NCBI GenBank assembly: GCA_964503685.1
Contig: CAZDAW010000151.1
Span: 1 to 5,163 of the forward strand
Length of the DNA: 5,163 nt
Origin: CAZDAW01 sp964503685
Lineage (GTDB): Bacteria > Chloroflexota > Anaerolineae > Anaerolineales > Anaerolineaceae
Direction of reading: 5' to 3'
Below, piece after piece: positions 1-5,163 of this stretch. The notes beneath the pieces were generated by a model. The model worked only from the letters and a program-made list of their open reading frames with translations, was not told the origin of the DNA and did not search any database. Every line of letters starts with the position of its first letter. Position 1 is the stretch's first letter. Position numbers and translations under genes: made by a program.

Positions 1-16
1 AAAATTAAATTTGTAA

Positions 17-45
17 ATTTTATAAAAAATCCAGTATTATGTCAA
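17..45 (-). promoter_or_regulatory. Sigma70-type promoter firing left out of the window
   Basis: Read on the minus strand, a perfect -35 hexamer TTGACA (45 to 40) is followed by a 17-base spacer and a -10 hexamer TAAAAT (22 to 17). The start of transcription would fall near position 10. An AT-rich dyad, AAATTT-GT-AAATTT at 7-20, overlaps the -10 and the expected start and could be an operator, but in such AT-rich sequence it may be chance. The promoter lies just past the oppF stop codon, so it should serve a gene left of the window. It is not a promoter for oppF itself. Confidence 0.55.
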
Positions 46-68
46 GTATAACTCAATTTTAATTTTTC

Positions 69-1076
69 TTATTTGCACTCACCAGTCACACGCCAGCAAG
101 CGACAGAGTGCCCGGGGGAAACTTCTTTAAACGCCGGCTCTTTTTGAGAACAGCAATCCATGACAACCGGGCAGCGCGGATGAAAGCGACACCCGCTCGG
201 CGGGTGCAGTGGGCTGGGAACATCGCCTTTTAAAATTACCCGTTCTCGCTTAACTGTCGGATCAGGGATAGGTATCGCCGACATCAAAGCTGTTGTGTAT
301 GGGTGAAGGGGGTTTCGAAAAAGTTCTTCTCGAGAAGACAACTCAACCATTTTCCCAAGATACATCACCGCGACGCGATTCGAGATATGTTCAACGACGC
401 TCAAATTATGAGCAATAAATAAATAAGTCAGGTTAAATTCCGATTGAAGGTCCTTCAATATATTCAAGACTTGTGATTGAATCGAGACATCCAGAGCCGA
501 TACCGGCTCATCGCAAACTATAAATTTTGGCCGAAGTGCAAGGGCGCGAGCAATACCGATTCGCTGGCGTTGGCCGCCCGAGAATTCGTGCGGGTAACGG
601 CGGGCGTGATAATCTTCCATGCCCACTTTCTTCAAGGTCTCGATAACGATGTCATAGCGCTCTTTCATCGTACCGATCTTATGAATATTCAATCCTTCCA
701 TGATCGATTCCCCAATCGGCGTCCGGGGGTCCAGGGAAGCGTAAGGATCCTGAAAAATGATTTGCATATGACGGCGCATGCTTTTCATCTCGGCCCCGCG
801 CAGCTTCATGATATCAGCGCCATCAAAACGAATGCTGCCAGAATTCGGCTCGATCAGGCGCAGAATTGTTCTGCCAATCGTCGTTTTACCGCAGCCTGAT
901 TCACCCACCAACCCTAAGGTCTCTCCTTCTTTAACAGAAAAACTCACCCCATCAACCGCCTGCACCCAGGCAACAACACGCTGGAAAACGCCGCCCCTAA
1001 CTGGAAAATATTTTACCAGGTTGTTGACCTGAACTAATTCTTTATCCCGGCTAGTTAGTTCTAAACTTTGTGCCAT
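69..1076 (-). CDS. oppF: Peptide/nickel-type ABC transporter ATP-binding protein, OppF/DppF family
   Basis: This is one of the paired cytoplasmic ATPases that drive import of oligopeptides, dipeptides or related solutes through two membrane permeases. From the chosen start it has 335 residues, normal for the family. Visible motifs are Walker A GESGCGKT (58-65), Q-loop Gln109, signature FSGGQ (165-169), Walker B FIVCDE (185-190), D-loop ALD, and switch His223. The C-terminal oligopeptide-transporter domain carries NPLHPYT and the Cys-rich GCRFHPRC stretch (Cys296, 302, 308, 309, 327). An ATG four codons upstream (1088) is also open, but the ATG at 1076 has GAGG six bases before it and the upstream one has no good ribosome site, so 1076 is preferred. 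It follows oppD after 67 bases and is probably co-transcribed. The exact substrate cannot be read from the ATPase. No intrinsic terminator follows the stop. Confidence 0.93.
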   Translation of the reverse strand: MAQSLELTSRDKELVQVNNLVKYFPVRGGVFQRVVAWVQAVDGVSFSVKEGETLGLVGESGCGKTTIGRTILRLIEPNSGSIRFDGADIMKLRGAEMKSMRRHMQIIFQDPYASLDPRTPIGESIMEGLNIHKIGTMKERYDIVIETLKKVGMEDYHARRYPHEFSGGQRQRIGIARALALRPKFIVCDEPVSALDVSIQSQVLNILKDLQSEFNLTYLFIAHNLSVVEHISNRVAVMYLGKMVELSSREELFRNPLHPYTTALMSAIPIPDPTVKRERVILKGDVPSPLHPPSGCRFHPRCPVVMDCCSQKEPAFKEVSPGHSVACWRVTGECK

Positions 1077-1082
1077 TAATAA

Positions 1083-1086
1083 CCTC
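1083..1086 (-). promoter_or_regulatory. Ribosome binding site that decides the oppF start
   Basis: On the minus strand GAGG (1086 to 1083) stands six bases before the ATG at 1076. The alternative ATG at 1088 overlaps this site and has only a weak purine run upstream. The choice removes four residues (MRLL) from the longest possible protein. Confidence 0.6.
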
Positions 1087-1095
1087 ATTATCTTA

Positions 1096-1129
1096 GCTTT
1101 GTGAAGGTACTTCCTTCATCTTCACAAGC
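1096..1129 (-). other. Intercistronic hairpin between oppD and oppF
   Basis: TTGTGAAG (1099-1106) and CTTCACAA (1120-1127) are perfect inverted repeats, extended by a GC pair beyond a single bulged base. A competing stem, GAAGG with CCTTC (1103-1107 and 1113-1117), reuses part of the same arm, so the RNA has two exclusive folds. No U-run follows, so it is not an intrinsic terminator. An intercistronic hairpin like this may set mRNA processing or the relative expression of the two ATPases; that role is inferred. Confidence 0.5.
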
Positions 1130-1143
1130 GTGTTATGTGTCGT

Positions 1144-2169
1144 TTATGCCGCAGTGATGGGCGCTTGATGTTGATCTTTACTTTGATAAAGCCAGCAACG
1201 AATTTTGTGTCCTGGAATATCGGTAGTCAGTTCGGGTTCACATTCCGTACAGATGTTCAACTTATATTCCTGTCTTGCCCGGCAGCGAGAAGCAAACCTG
1301 CACCCAGGCGGCAAATTAATCAAATCAGGCACAGAGCCCGGGATTACATCCAATCTGTCCATTACTTTACCCAGAATAGGAATAGAGCCAATCAAACCCT
1401 GGGTGTAAGGATGTAATGGTTTGGCGAACAATTCCGTGGTCGTTGCTTCTTCAACGATTCTCCCACAATACATCACTGCAACCCGATCTGCCATTTCTGC
1501 AATGACGCCAAGATCGTGAGTGATCAATATCACAGATGTACCCATGCGGTTACGCAAGTCCCTCATTAGATCGAGAATTTGCGCCTGAATGGTCACATCC
1601 AACGCCGTTGTCGGTTCGTCGGCAATCAACAATTGCGGGTTAAGCGCCAACGCCATGGCAATCATCACCCGCTGTGCCTGCCCACCAGACATTTCATGCG
1701 GGTAAGCAAAAGCCTTCTTCTTTGCATCCGGGATTCCGACCAGGTTGATCAACTCAACAGCCATTTCCCAGGCTTCATTCTTTTTAATATTTTTATGAAT
1801 CTCGAGAACTTCTGCCACCTGGTCGCCCACCGTAAACACCGGGTTAAGGCTGGTCTGCGGCTGCTGAAAGATCATCGAAATTCGATTGCCGCGCATATCG
1901 ACCATCTCACGTTCCGTGAGTTTTAGCAGGTCTCGGCCCTCAAAGAGGATTTCCCCACAGATAATCTTACCTGGTGGGCTGACCAGGCGCAAGATTGAAA
2001 AAGACGTAATACTTTTTCCACAACCCGATTCACCGACCAGTCCAAGAACTTCGCCGGCCTTAACCGAAAAATCGACGCCGTCCACAGCCTTAACCACGCC
2101 AGCTTCGGTATAAAAATAAGTTTTCAGATTACGAACTTCCAGGAGTGATTCAGTCGTTTTTTCGAACAC
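1144..2169 (-). CDS. oppD: Peptide/nickel-type ABC transporter ATP-binding protein, OppD/DppD family
   Basis: This is the partner ATPase of OppF; the two subunits are expected to pair head to tail and bind ATP at their interface beneath the permeases. It has 341 residues, typical length. Visible motifs are Walker A GESGCGKS (46-53), Q-loop Gln102-Gln103, signature MSGGQ (160-164), Walker B LLIADE (180-185), D-loop ALD (189-191), and switch His218. The C-terminal domain has PLHPYTQGL near 251-259 and cysteines at 290, 296, 307, 310 and 325. A related cysteine set has been reported to hold an iron-sulfur cluster in some DppD proteins; whether it does here is unknown. The start is GTG, supported by AAAGAGG six bases upstream. 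It is first in a two-gene unit with oppF. No permease gene precedes it, which differs from the usual ABCDF order. Assignment to D rather than F rests on sequence style and gene order. Confidence 0.93.
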   Translation of the reverse strand: MFEKTTESLLEVRNLKTYFYTEAGVVKAVDGVDFSVKAGEVLGLVGESGCGKSITSFSILRLVSPPGKIICGEILFEGRDLLKLTEREMVDMRGNRISMIFQQPQTSLNPVFTVGDQVAEVLEIHKNIKKNEAWEMAVELINLVGIPDAKKKAFAYPHEMSGGQAQRVMIAMALALNPQLLIADEPTTALDVTIQAQILDLMRDLRNRMGTSVILITHDLGVIAEMADRVAVMYCGRIVEEATTTELFAKPLHPYTQGLIGSIPILGKVMDRLDVIPGSVPDLINLPPGCRFASRCRARQEYKLNICTECEPELTTDIPGHKIRCWLYQSKDQHQAPITAA

Positions 2170-2224
2170 GCTATGCCTCTTTGCTCTTGTGATAATTGGG
2201 CACCAATAAGGGAGTTAAACAGCA

Positions 2225-2252
2225 ATTATAACCGGATATTGAAATATGTCAC
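2225..2252 (-). promoter_or_regulatory. Promoter of oppD-oppF
   Basis: On the minus strand, GTGACA (2252 to 2247) and a perfect TATAAT (2230 to 2225) are separated by 16 bases. Transcription would start near 2218, giving a leader of about 49 bases before the GTG start. The leader holds a small hairpin, ATTGG-TGC-CCAAT, at 2195-2207, between the start site and the ribosome site; it is too small to be claimed as a riboswitch. Confidence 0.6.
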
Positions 2253-2287
2253 GATTATTTTAGATATTAATTTTATTGAAAAATATG

Positions 2288-2423
2288 ACCTTGCTGCGTG
2301 ACTGTTCCAAGATTGGTAAAGTTCATTGAAAGCGCCAAATGTGGTGGTAATTGCATGCACATTTACACCACCTATGGCTGTTACCAGCCGATTTTACCAA
2401 CTTTGAAACAATCACCTTGCTGC
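2288..2423. repeat. Inverted-repeat-rich intergenic element flanked by a 10-base direct repeat
   Basis: ACCTTGCTGC occurs at 2288-2297 and again at 2414-2423. Between the copies are an outer inverted repeat, TTGGTAAA (2313-2320) with TTTACCAA (2393-2400), and two inner stems: GGTGGT (2343-2348) with ACCACC (2367-2372), and GGCTG (2376-2380) with CAGCC (2385-2389) around a four-base loop. These three stems are compatible and would make a three-way junction. A further pair, AAATGTG (2337-2343) with CACATTT (2358-2364), competes with the first inner stem, and TGCATGCA (2352-2359) is a perfect palindrome. No open frame of note is present. It may be a small mobile element remnant, a structured RNA or a regulatory region; the sequence alone does not decide. 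The right direct repeat supplies the -35 box of the tRNA promoter. Confidence 0.4.
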
Positions 2424-2445
2424 TTCACCCATCTTATGATAAAAT
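2417..2445 (+). promoter_or_regulatory. Promoter of tRNA-Glu
   Basis: TTGCTG (2417-2422), a 17-base spacer, and TAAAAT (2440-2445) form a sigma70-type promoter. The expected start is around 2451-2453, only a few bases before the mature tRNA 5' end at 2457, so the 5' leader removed by RNase P would be very short. An overlapping TATGAT (2435-2440) is an alternative -10, but it lacks a well-spaced -35. Confidence 0.6.
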
Positions 2446-2456
2446 CTTTCTGCTAT

Positions 2457-2529
2457 GCCCCCATCGTCTAGCGGCCTAGGACGTGGCCCTCTCAAGGCCA
2501 AAACCGGGGTTCGAACCTCCGTGGGGGCA
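2457..2529 (+). tRNA. trnE: tRNA-Glu, anticodon CTC
   Basis: The 73-base sequence folds fully as a cloverleaf. The acceptor stem GCCCCCA pairs with TGGGGGC without mismatch. The D stem GTCT pairs with GGAC (one wobble). The anticodon stem TGGCC pairs with GGCCA around loop CTCTCAA. The T arm is CGGGG-TTCGAAC-CTCCG with one wobble. The anticodon at 2491-2493 is CTC, which reads GAG. The discriminator is A, and the 3' CCA is not encoded (next bases are CAC), so CCA must be added by nucleotidyltransferase. It is a single tRNA with its own promoter, not part of a visible tRNA cluster. A UUC-anticodon isoacceptor should exist elsewhere in the genome. Confidence 0.97.
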
Positions 2530-2581
2530 CACTGACGTAGACATAAATTTGTCTAACAGTGATCGAACAACCAGCATGTTC
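2530..2581 (+). other. Two potential hairpins in the tRNA 3' trailer
   Basis: The first hairpin pairs CACTG (2530-2534) with CAGTG (2557-2561) and, past a small internal loop, TAGACA (2538-2543) with TGTCTA (2550-2555). The second pairs GAACA (2565-2569) with TGTTC (2577-2581). Both precede the terminator. They could guide 3' processing of the tRNA, form part of a longer helicase leader, or be DNA operators; none of these can be told apart here. The second dyad resembles GAAC...GTTC operators, but its spacing of nine bases does not match the known LexA form. Confidence 0.4.
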
Positions 2582-2587
2582 TATTAT
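2559..2587 (+). promoter_or_regulatory. Weak candidate promoter for the helicase gene
   Basis: TATTAT (2582-2587) matches the -10 consensus at five of six positions. The -35 region 17 bases upstream (GTGATC) is poor, matching three of six. If used, transcription would start near 2594, inside the left arm of the terminator hairpin, so the helicase mRNA would escape that terminator. No better promoter is visible between the tRNA and the helicase. Confidence 0.25.
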
Positions 2588-2589
2588 TG

Positions 2590-2614
2590 ACTTGCCAGTG
2601 TTGGCAAGTTTTTT
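2590..2614 (+). terminator. Intrinsic terminator after tRNA-Glu
   Basis: A perfect eight-base stem, ACTTGCCA with TGGCAAGT, closes a GTGT loop and runs into six Ts (2609-2614). This is a standard rho-independent terminator for the tRNA transcript. It ends only 21 bases before the helicase start codon and 6 bases before its ribosome site, so it sits in or at the edge of the helicase leader. Confidence 0.8.
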
Positions 2615-2635
2615 ATTGATAAGGAAGAAAGATAA

Positions 2636-4282
2636 ATGAGTAATTTTGAAACGCTTGACCTGAACCGTGACTTATTGAAGGCAGTCAGTGAATTAGGGTA
2701 CGATGAACCAACCGCTATTCAAAAACAAGCCATCCCTGTACTTCTAACAGGAAATGACGTTTTAGGTCAGGCGCAAACCGGCACCGGCAAAACCGCCGCC
2801 TTCGCCTTACCCCTCCTCAACCGCCTGGATCCAACATCGAAGCACGTTCAGGCTCTTGTAATGGCGCCCACTCGCGAACTAGCCATCCAGGTAAATGACG
2901 CAATTACCCAATTTGGTAAATACATGGGCGTTAAAGTGCTGCCAGTTTACGGCGGCGCCTCCTATGAACGCCAGATCAAAGGTTTGAAACAGGGCGTGAA
3001 TATTGTGGTGGGTACACCCGGCCGTCTGTTAGACTTAATCAACCGCAGCGCTTTGAATTTAAGTCAGGTTGAATATCTGGTATTAGATGAAGCCGATGAA
3101 ATGCTCAATATGGGTTTCCTCGAAGAGGTCGAAGCCATCATTCAACAAACGCCGGCCACCCGCCAGACAGCTCTCTTTTCAGCAACTTTGCCCAAACCGA
3201 TCCGTAAAATGGCCAACCAATATTTGAACAACCCGGTCGAAGTCATTGTCCAACACAAAAAGATGACCGTTGAGAACACCGAACAGCGTTATTACCTTGT
3301 TCGTGAAGACGACAAGATTGCCGCTCTGGTACGGCTGTTCGAAATGGAAGAAGTCAAAAACGCCCTCATCTTCACCCGCACCAAGGTACGCGCCGCTGAC
3401 CTCGCCGAAGCGTTGATGGAAAGAAATTACCTGGTCGAGGCCTTGCATGGCGACCTCAAACAAGAGACTCGTGAAAAAGTATTAGGCCGCTTTCGCAAAG
3501 GGTTGACCCAGGTATTGGTCGCCACCGATGTAGCTGCCCGCGGACTGGATATCGACGATATTTCCCATGTGATCAACTTTGATATCCCCTATGACGCGGA
3601 AGATTATGTTCACCGAATCGGACGCACAGGGCGCGCAGGTAGAACCGGCATCGCCATTACTTTTGTCAACTCAAAAGAGCAACGCCTGATCCGTGAGATC
3701 GAACGCTATACCTGCCAGCCAATGACTCTGGCCAAGCTGCCCACTGTCAAAGAAGTCCTTGCCCGGCGAGATGAGCTTTTCACCGATCAACTTGTCGCCC
3801 GTCTGGCGTTGGAAGAAACACAGCAAGGTCGAAAACTGGTCGAACAAATCATCGACTACGGTTACGATCCCATCGAGATTGCAGCAGCCGCCATTCAGAT
3901 GGCGCGTGAAATGCAAAAACTGCCCACTCTTGATGAAATCAAATCATTCGAGACTTCGACAACAAGAGAAAAAACAAAAATTGTCGGTAAACAACATCGG
4001 CGCAGCAACGGTTACGAGCCGGGCATGGTCCGACTTTCGATCAACGTGGGCAAAACCCACGACATCAAACCCCGCAATATCGTCGGCGCCATCGCCAACC
4101 GCGTCGGTATCCCTGGCAGCGCCATCGGCGAGATCGACATCCAGAAGCAGAAAACTTACCTGGACGTTTCAGAAGAATTTGTCGAAGATGTCATCCGTAA
4201 AATGGGCAACTGGAAGATTCAGAACAAGGCCGTCACCATTCGCTGGGCTGGCCCGGAAGATAACCGGGTGCCTGTAATTTAA
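2636..4282 (+). CDS. deaD: DEAD-box ATP-dependent RNA helicase, DeaD/CshA type
   Basis: This cytoplasmic RNA helicase unwinds short RNA duplexes using ATP; relatives act in ribosome assembly, mRNA decay and cold adaptation. The 548 residues contain the full motif set in order: Q motif (Gly21 to Gln29), motif I AQTGTGKT (46-53), PTREL (78-82), TPGR (127-130), DEAD (151-154), SAT (183-185), motif IV LIFTRTK (244-250), motif V ATDVAARGLD (296-305), and motif VI HRIGRTGRAG (327-336). A linker helical region follows, then a DbpA/CsdA-type RNA-binding domain at about 463-538 that starts MVRLSINVGK. This places it in the DeaD/CshA group rather than RhlE or SrmB. It is shorter than E. coli DeaD because the basic low-complexity tail is absent. 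The ATG is preceded by AAGGA ten bases upstream. It lies alone, after a tRNA terminator; its own terminator seems to have been displaced by an IS. Confidence 0.95.
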   Translation: MSNFETLDLNRDLLKAVSELGYDEPTAIQKQAIPVLLTGNDVLGQAQTGTGKTAAFALPLLNRLDPTSKHVQALVMAPTRELAIQVNDAITQFGKYMGVKVLPVYGGASYERQIKGLKQGVNIVVGTPGRLLDLINRSALNLSQVEYLVLDEADEMLNMGFLEEVEAIIQQTPATRQTALFSATLPKPIRKMANQYLNNPVEVIVQHKKMTVENTEQRYYLVREDDKIAALVRLFEMEEVKNALIFTRTKVRAADLAEALMERNYLVEALHGDLKQETREKVLGRFRKGLTQVLVATDVAARGLDIDDISHVINFDIPYDAEDYVHRIGRTGRAGRTGIAITFVNSKEQRLIREIERYTCQPMTLAKLPTVKEVLARRDELFTDQLVARLALEETQQGRKLVEQIIDYGYDPIEIAAAAIQMAREMQKLPTLDEIKSFETSTTREKTKIVGKQHRRSNGYEPGMVRLSINVGKTHDIKPRNIVGAIANRVGIPGSAIGEIDIQKQKTYLDVSEEFVEDVIRKMGNWKIQNKAVTIRWAGPEDNRVPVI

Positions 4283-4301
4283 CCCTTTTCTGCCATAATC
4301 A

Positions 4302-4312
4302 ATCTCAAAAAT
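4302..4312 (+). repeat. Left terminal inverted repeat of the IS
   Basis: ATCTCAAAAAT is the exact reverse complement of 5066-5076. The first possible transposase ATG (4311) overlaps its inner end, so the native start may be a little further in. Confidence 0.65.
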
Positions 4313-5064
4313 GGTAAATTTGACTTGGAACCGAAAAGGAGACAAGCCAAAGGATCTTACAGACAAGCAATGGGCAATCATCCAGCCCTTGATACCAGCC
4401 GGAAGGGCGAGGCCGCCCAAATGAGATAACCGGGAAATCATGAACGGCATATGCGTACAGGTTATACAAATGGAAAGACATGCCCGATCGATATCCACCA
4501 TACCAGACCTGCCGGGTAAACTCAAGTGCGTTTGAGAATATCCTTCGAGCATTAATAAAGGGTGTAAAAGAACGAGGAAATTGGATATAGACAGAATGTT
4601 TTATCAATGGCTCTTTTGCCATTGCAAAAAAGGGAGACTTGGGGTGGGAAAAACCAGGCGGGGTAAAGGTACAAAGATCATGGCATCGGCAAACACAACA
4701 CTATCGCCATATCGTTGGAAGTGCTTCGCCGCCTGAAGTAACCCTGATGGAAGATATTCTGGAAGCTCGTTTCACTGAAGAATTGCCGGATCAACTGATT
4801 GGCAACAAAGCCTATGGCAGCGATTCACTGAATGAAAGGTTGAAAGAAAAAGGCGTTCAGAGGAACGCACCACATAAGACGAATCGAAAAAAGGAAAAGA
4901 CTCAAGATGGTCGTCCTTTGCAGCGCTATCGCAAACGTTGGAAAATCGAGCGTTTGTTCGCTTGGTTGCAAAACTTTAGTAAAATTCTGGTTCGCCATGA
5001 CCATCTTCTGGTCAATTATCTGGCTTTTGTCCAACCAGGTTATATGCTGATTTTGCTTGGATAA
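4311..5064 (+). pseudogene. IS5-family DDE transposase, broken by stops and frameshifts
   Basis: The encoded protein would cut and rejoin its own IS ends. Family segments remain in order but in different frames. An N-terminal DLTDKQWAIIQPLIP segment ends in an in-frame TGA at 4422, then DNREIMNGI continues. After a shift, WKDMPDRYPPYQTC and FENILRALIKGVKERG (4471-4578) follow, with several residues missing after QTC. After a TAG at 4588 comes ECFINGSF, then VGKTRRGKGTKIM in another frame (4644-4682), GKHNTIAI in the third (4688-4711), and a clean run from 4708 to 5064 with ASPPEVTLMEDILEARFTEE and RYRKRWKIERLFAWLQNF. The catalytic Glu (codon 4948) is kept. The two positions that normally hold catalytic Asp, in FIDG and GDKAY, both read Asn (codons 4606 and 4804). 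A frame of 141 codons from TTG at 4639 stays open but is only the C-terminal part. It is certainly non-functional. Confidence 0.88.
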
Positions 5065-5065
5065 T

Positions 5066-5076
5066 ATTTTTGAGAT
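5066..5076 (-). repeat. Right terminal inverted repeat of the IS
   Basis: ATTTTTGAGAT begins two bases after the transposase reading frame ends (its TAA is at 5062-5064) and is the exact reverse complement of the left repeat at 4302-4312. Outside it, the sequence GGCT does not clearly match the left flank. Confidence 0.65.
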
Positions 5077-5083
5077 GGCTTCT

Positions 5084-5124
5084 GATAAAAACGCCTGGGA
5101 GTACTGCCCCCAGGCGTTTTCATC
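5084..5124. terminator. Strong, probably bidirectional hairpin terminator
   Basis: AAAACGCCTGGG (5088-5099) and CCCAGGCGTTTT (5109-5120) form a perfect 12-bp stem around a nine-base loop. After one A-C mismatch, three more pairs (GAT with ATC) extend it. The T-run is four on the plus strand and five on the minus strand, so it could stop transcripts from both sides. It lies just outside the IS. Before the insertion it would have stood a few tens of bases after the helicase stop, so it is probably the helicase's original terminator and that of a convergent gene to the right. Confidence 0.8.
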
Positions 5125-5163
5125 CATTTGTTTGAGAAAATTCAGTTCTACAGGACTGCTTAC
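5125..5163 (-). other. Possible 3' flank of a convergent gene beyond the right edge
   Basis: The last 39 bases contain no recognisable gene. On the minus strand a TAA lies at 5162-5160 and, in another frame, a TGA ends beside the terminator stem. Either could end a leftward gene coming from outside the window. One minus frame stays open from the edge through the hairpin into the transposase antisense, but it would translate the terminator and is not believed. Confidence 0.25.

Larger units (their letters stand above)
4302..5076 (+). mobile_element. Decayed IS5-family insertion sequence
   Basis: The element is bounded by exact 11-base inverted repeats, ATCTCAAAAAT at 4302-4312 and ATTTTTGAGAT at 5066-5076, which enclose one transposase pseudogene. 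The span of 775 bases is somewhat short for a member of this family, in keeping with the internal deletions seen in the transposase. True ends may extend a few bases outward, where matching becomes patchy. I cannot identify a target-site duplication. It sits 19 bases after the helicase stop codon and just before a hairpin terminator, so it landed in the helicase 3' region without damaging the gene. Confidence 0.75.

Noticed and set aside
477..1032. Plus-strand open frames opposite oppF
   Set aside because: They lie antisense to a gene with complete ABC motifs, show no family resemblance and have no convincing ribosome sites.
1135..2113. Plus-strand open frames opposite oppD
   Set aside because: They are antisense shadows of a fully motif-supported ATPase gene.
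2170..2217. Riboswitch in the oppD leader
   Set aside because: The leader is only about 49 bases with one 5-bp hairpin, too small for a known ligand-binding riboswitch.
2565..2581. LexA-like operator GAACA...TGTTC
   Set aside because: The Gram-positive LexA box has four bases between GAAC and GTTC; here there are nine, so it is kept only as a possible hairpin.
3179..4277. Minus-strand and second-frame open frames within the helicase gene
   Set aside because: They overlap a helicase with every expected motif and resemble no protein family.
4169..4622. Two minus-strand frames of 105 and 127 codons across the helicase end and the IS
   Set aside because: They cross the IS boundary and run antisense to recognisable transposase fragments, so they are chance openings.
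4825..5163. Minus-strand frame open from the right edge into the IS
   Set aside because: It would translate through a 12-bp terminator hairpin, the IS end and transposase antisense; no ancestral gene would have this makeup.
1..5163. CRISPR array, toxin-antitoxin pair or defence genes
   Set aside because: No regularly spaced repeats and no small paired genes were found; all coding content is accounted for by the transporter ATPases, the helicase and the transposase remnant.

Overview
The window holds four functional genes and one dead insertion sequence in a bacterium of moderate GC content. Left to right: two minus-strand ATPase genes of a peptide/nickel-type ABC transporter (oppD then oppF, read right to left), a 287-base intergenic stretch rich in inverted repeats, a plus-strand tRNA-Glu(CTC) with its own promoter and terminator, a plus-strand DEAD-box RNA helicase of the DeaD/CshA type, and a decayed IS5-family transposon ending beside a strong hairpin terminator. 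The protein style, the 548-residue helicase with a DbpA-type C-terminal domain, and the tRNA without an encoded CCA would fit a Chloroflexota (Anaerolineae-like) genome. That is an impression from memory, not a test, and other phyla are possible.

Region 1-2290: oppD and oppF form a two-gene unit behind a good sigma70-type promoter (GTGACA-16-TATAAT on the minus strand). They encode the two nucleotide-binding subunits that would energise a peptide (or related solute) importer. The permeases and the binding protein are not between this promoter and oppD, so they must lie to the left of the window or elsewhere. A second, near-consensus minus-strand promoter at the left edge fires out of the window, so another gene probably starts just to the left.

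Region 2170-2456: no gene. It holds the oppD promoter, the tRNA promoter, and between them about 136 bases bounded by a 10-base direct repeat and full of nested inverted repeats that could fold into a three-way junction. This is the least explained part of the window.

Region 2457-4282: tRNA-Glu, two further potential hairpins, an intrinsic terminator, and the helicase gene starting only 21 bases after the terminator. Helicase transcription must therefore either start within the terminator region or read through from the tRNA promoter, a layout that could be regulatory.

Region 4283-5163: an IS5-family remnant with matching 11-base inverted ends inserted 19 bases after the helicase stop codon. 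Its transposase is broken by in-frame stops and frameshifts, and the positions I align with both catalytic aspartates read asparagine. Beyond its right end is a 12-bp perfect hairpin that was probably the helicase's original terminator, shared with a convergent gene off the right edge. I see no convincing new multi-gene system; the points of interest are non-coding structure and the history of the IS.
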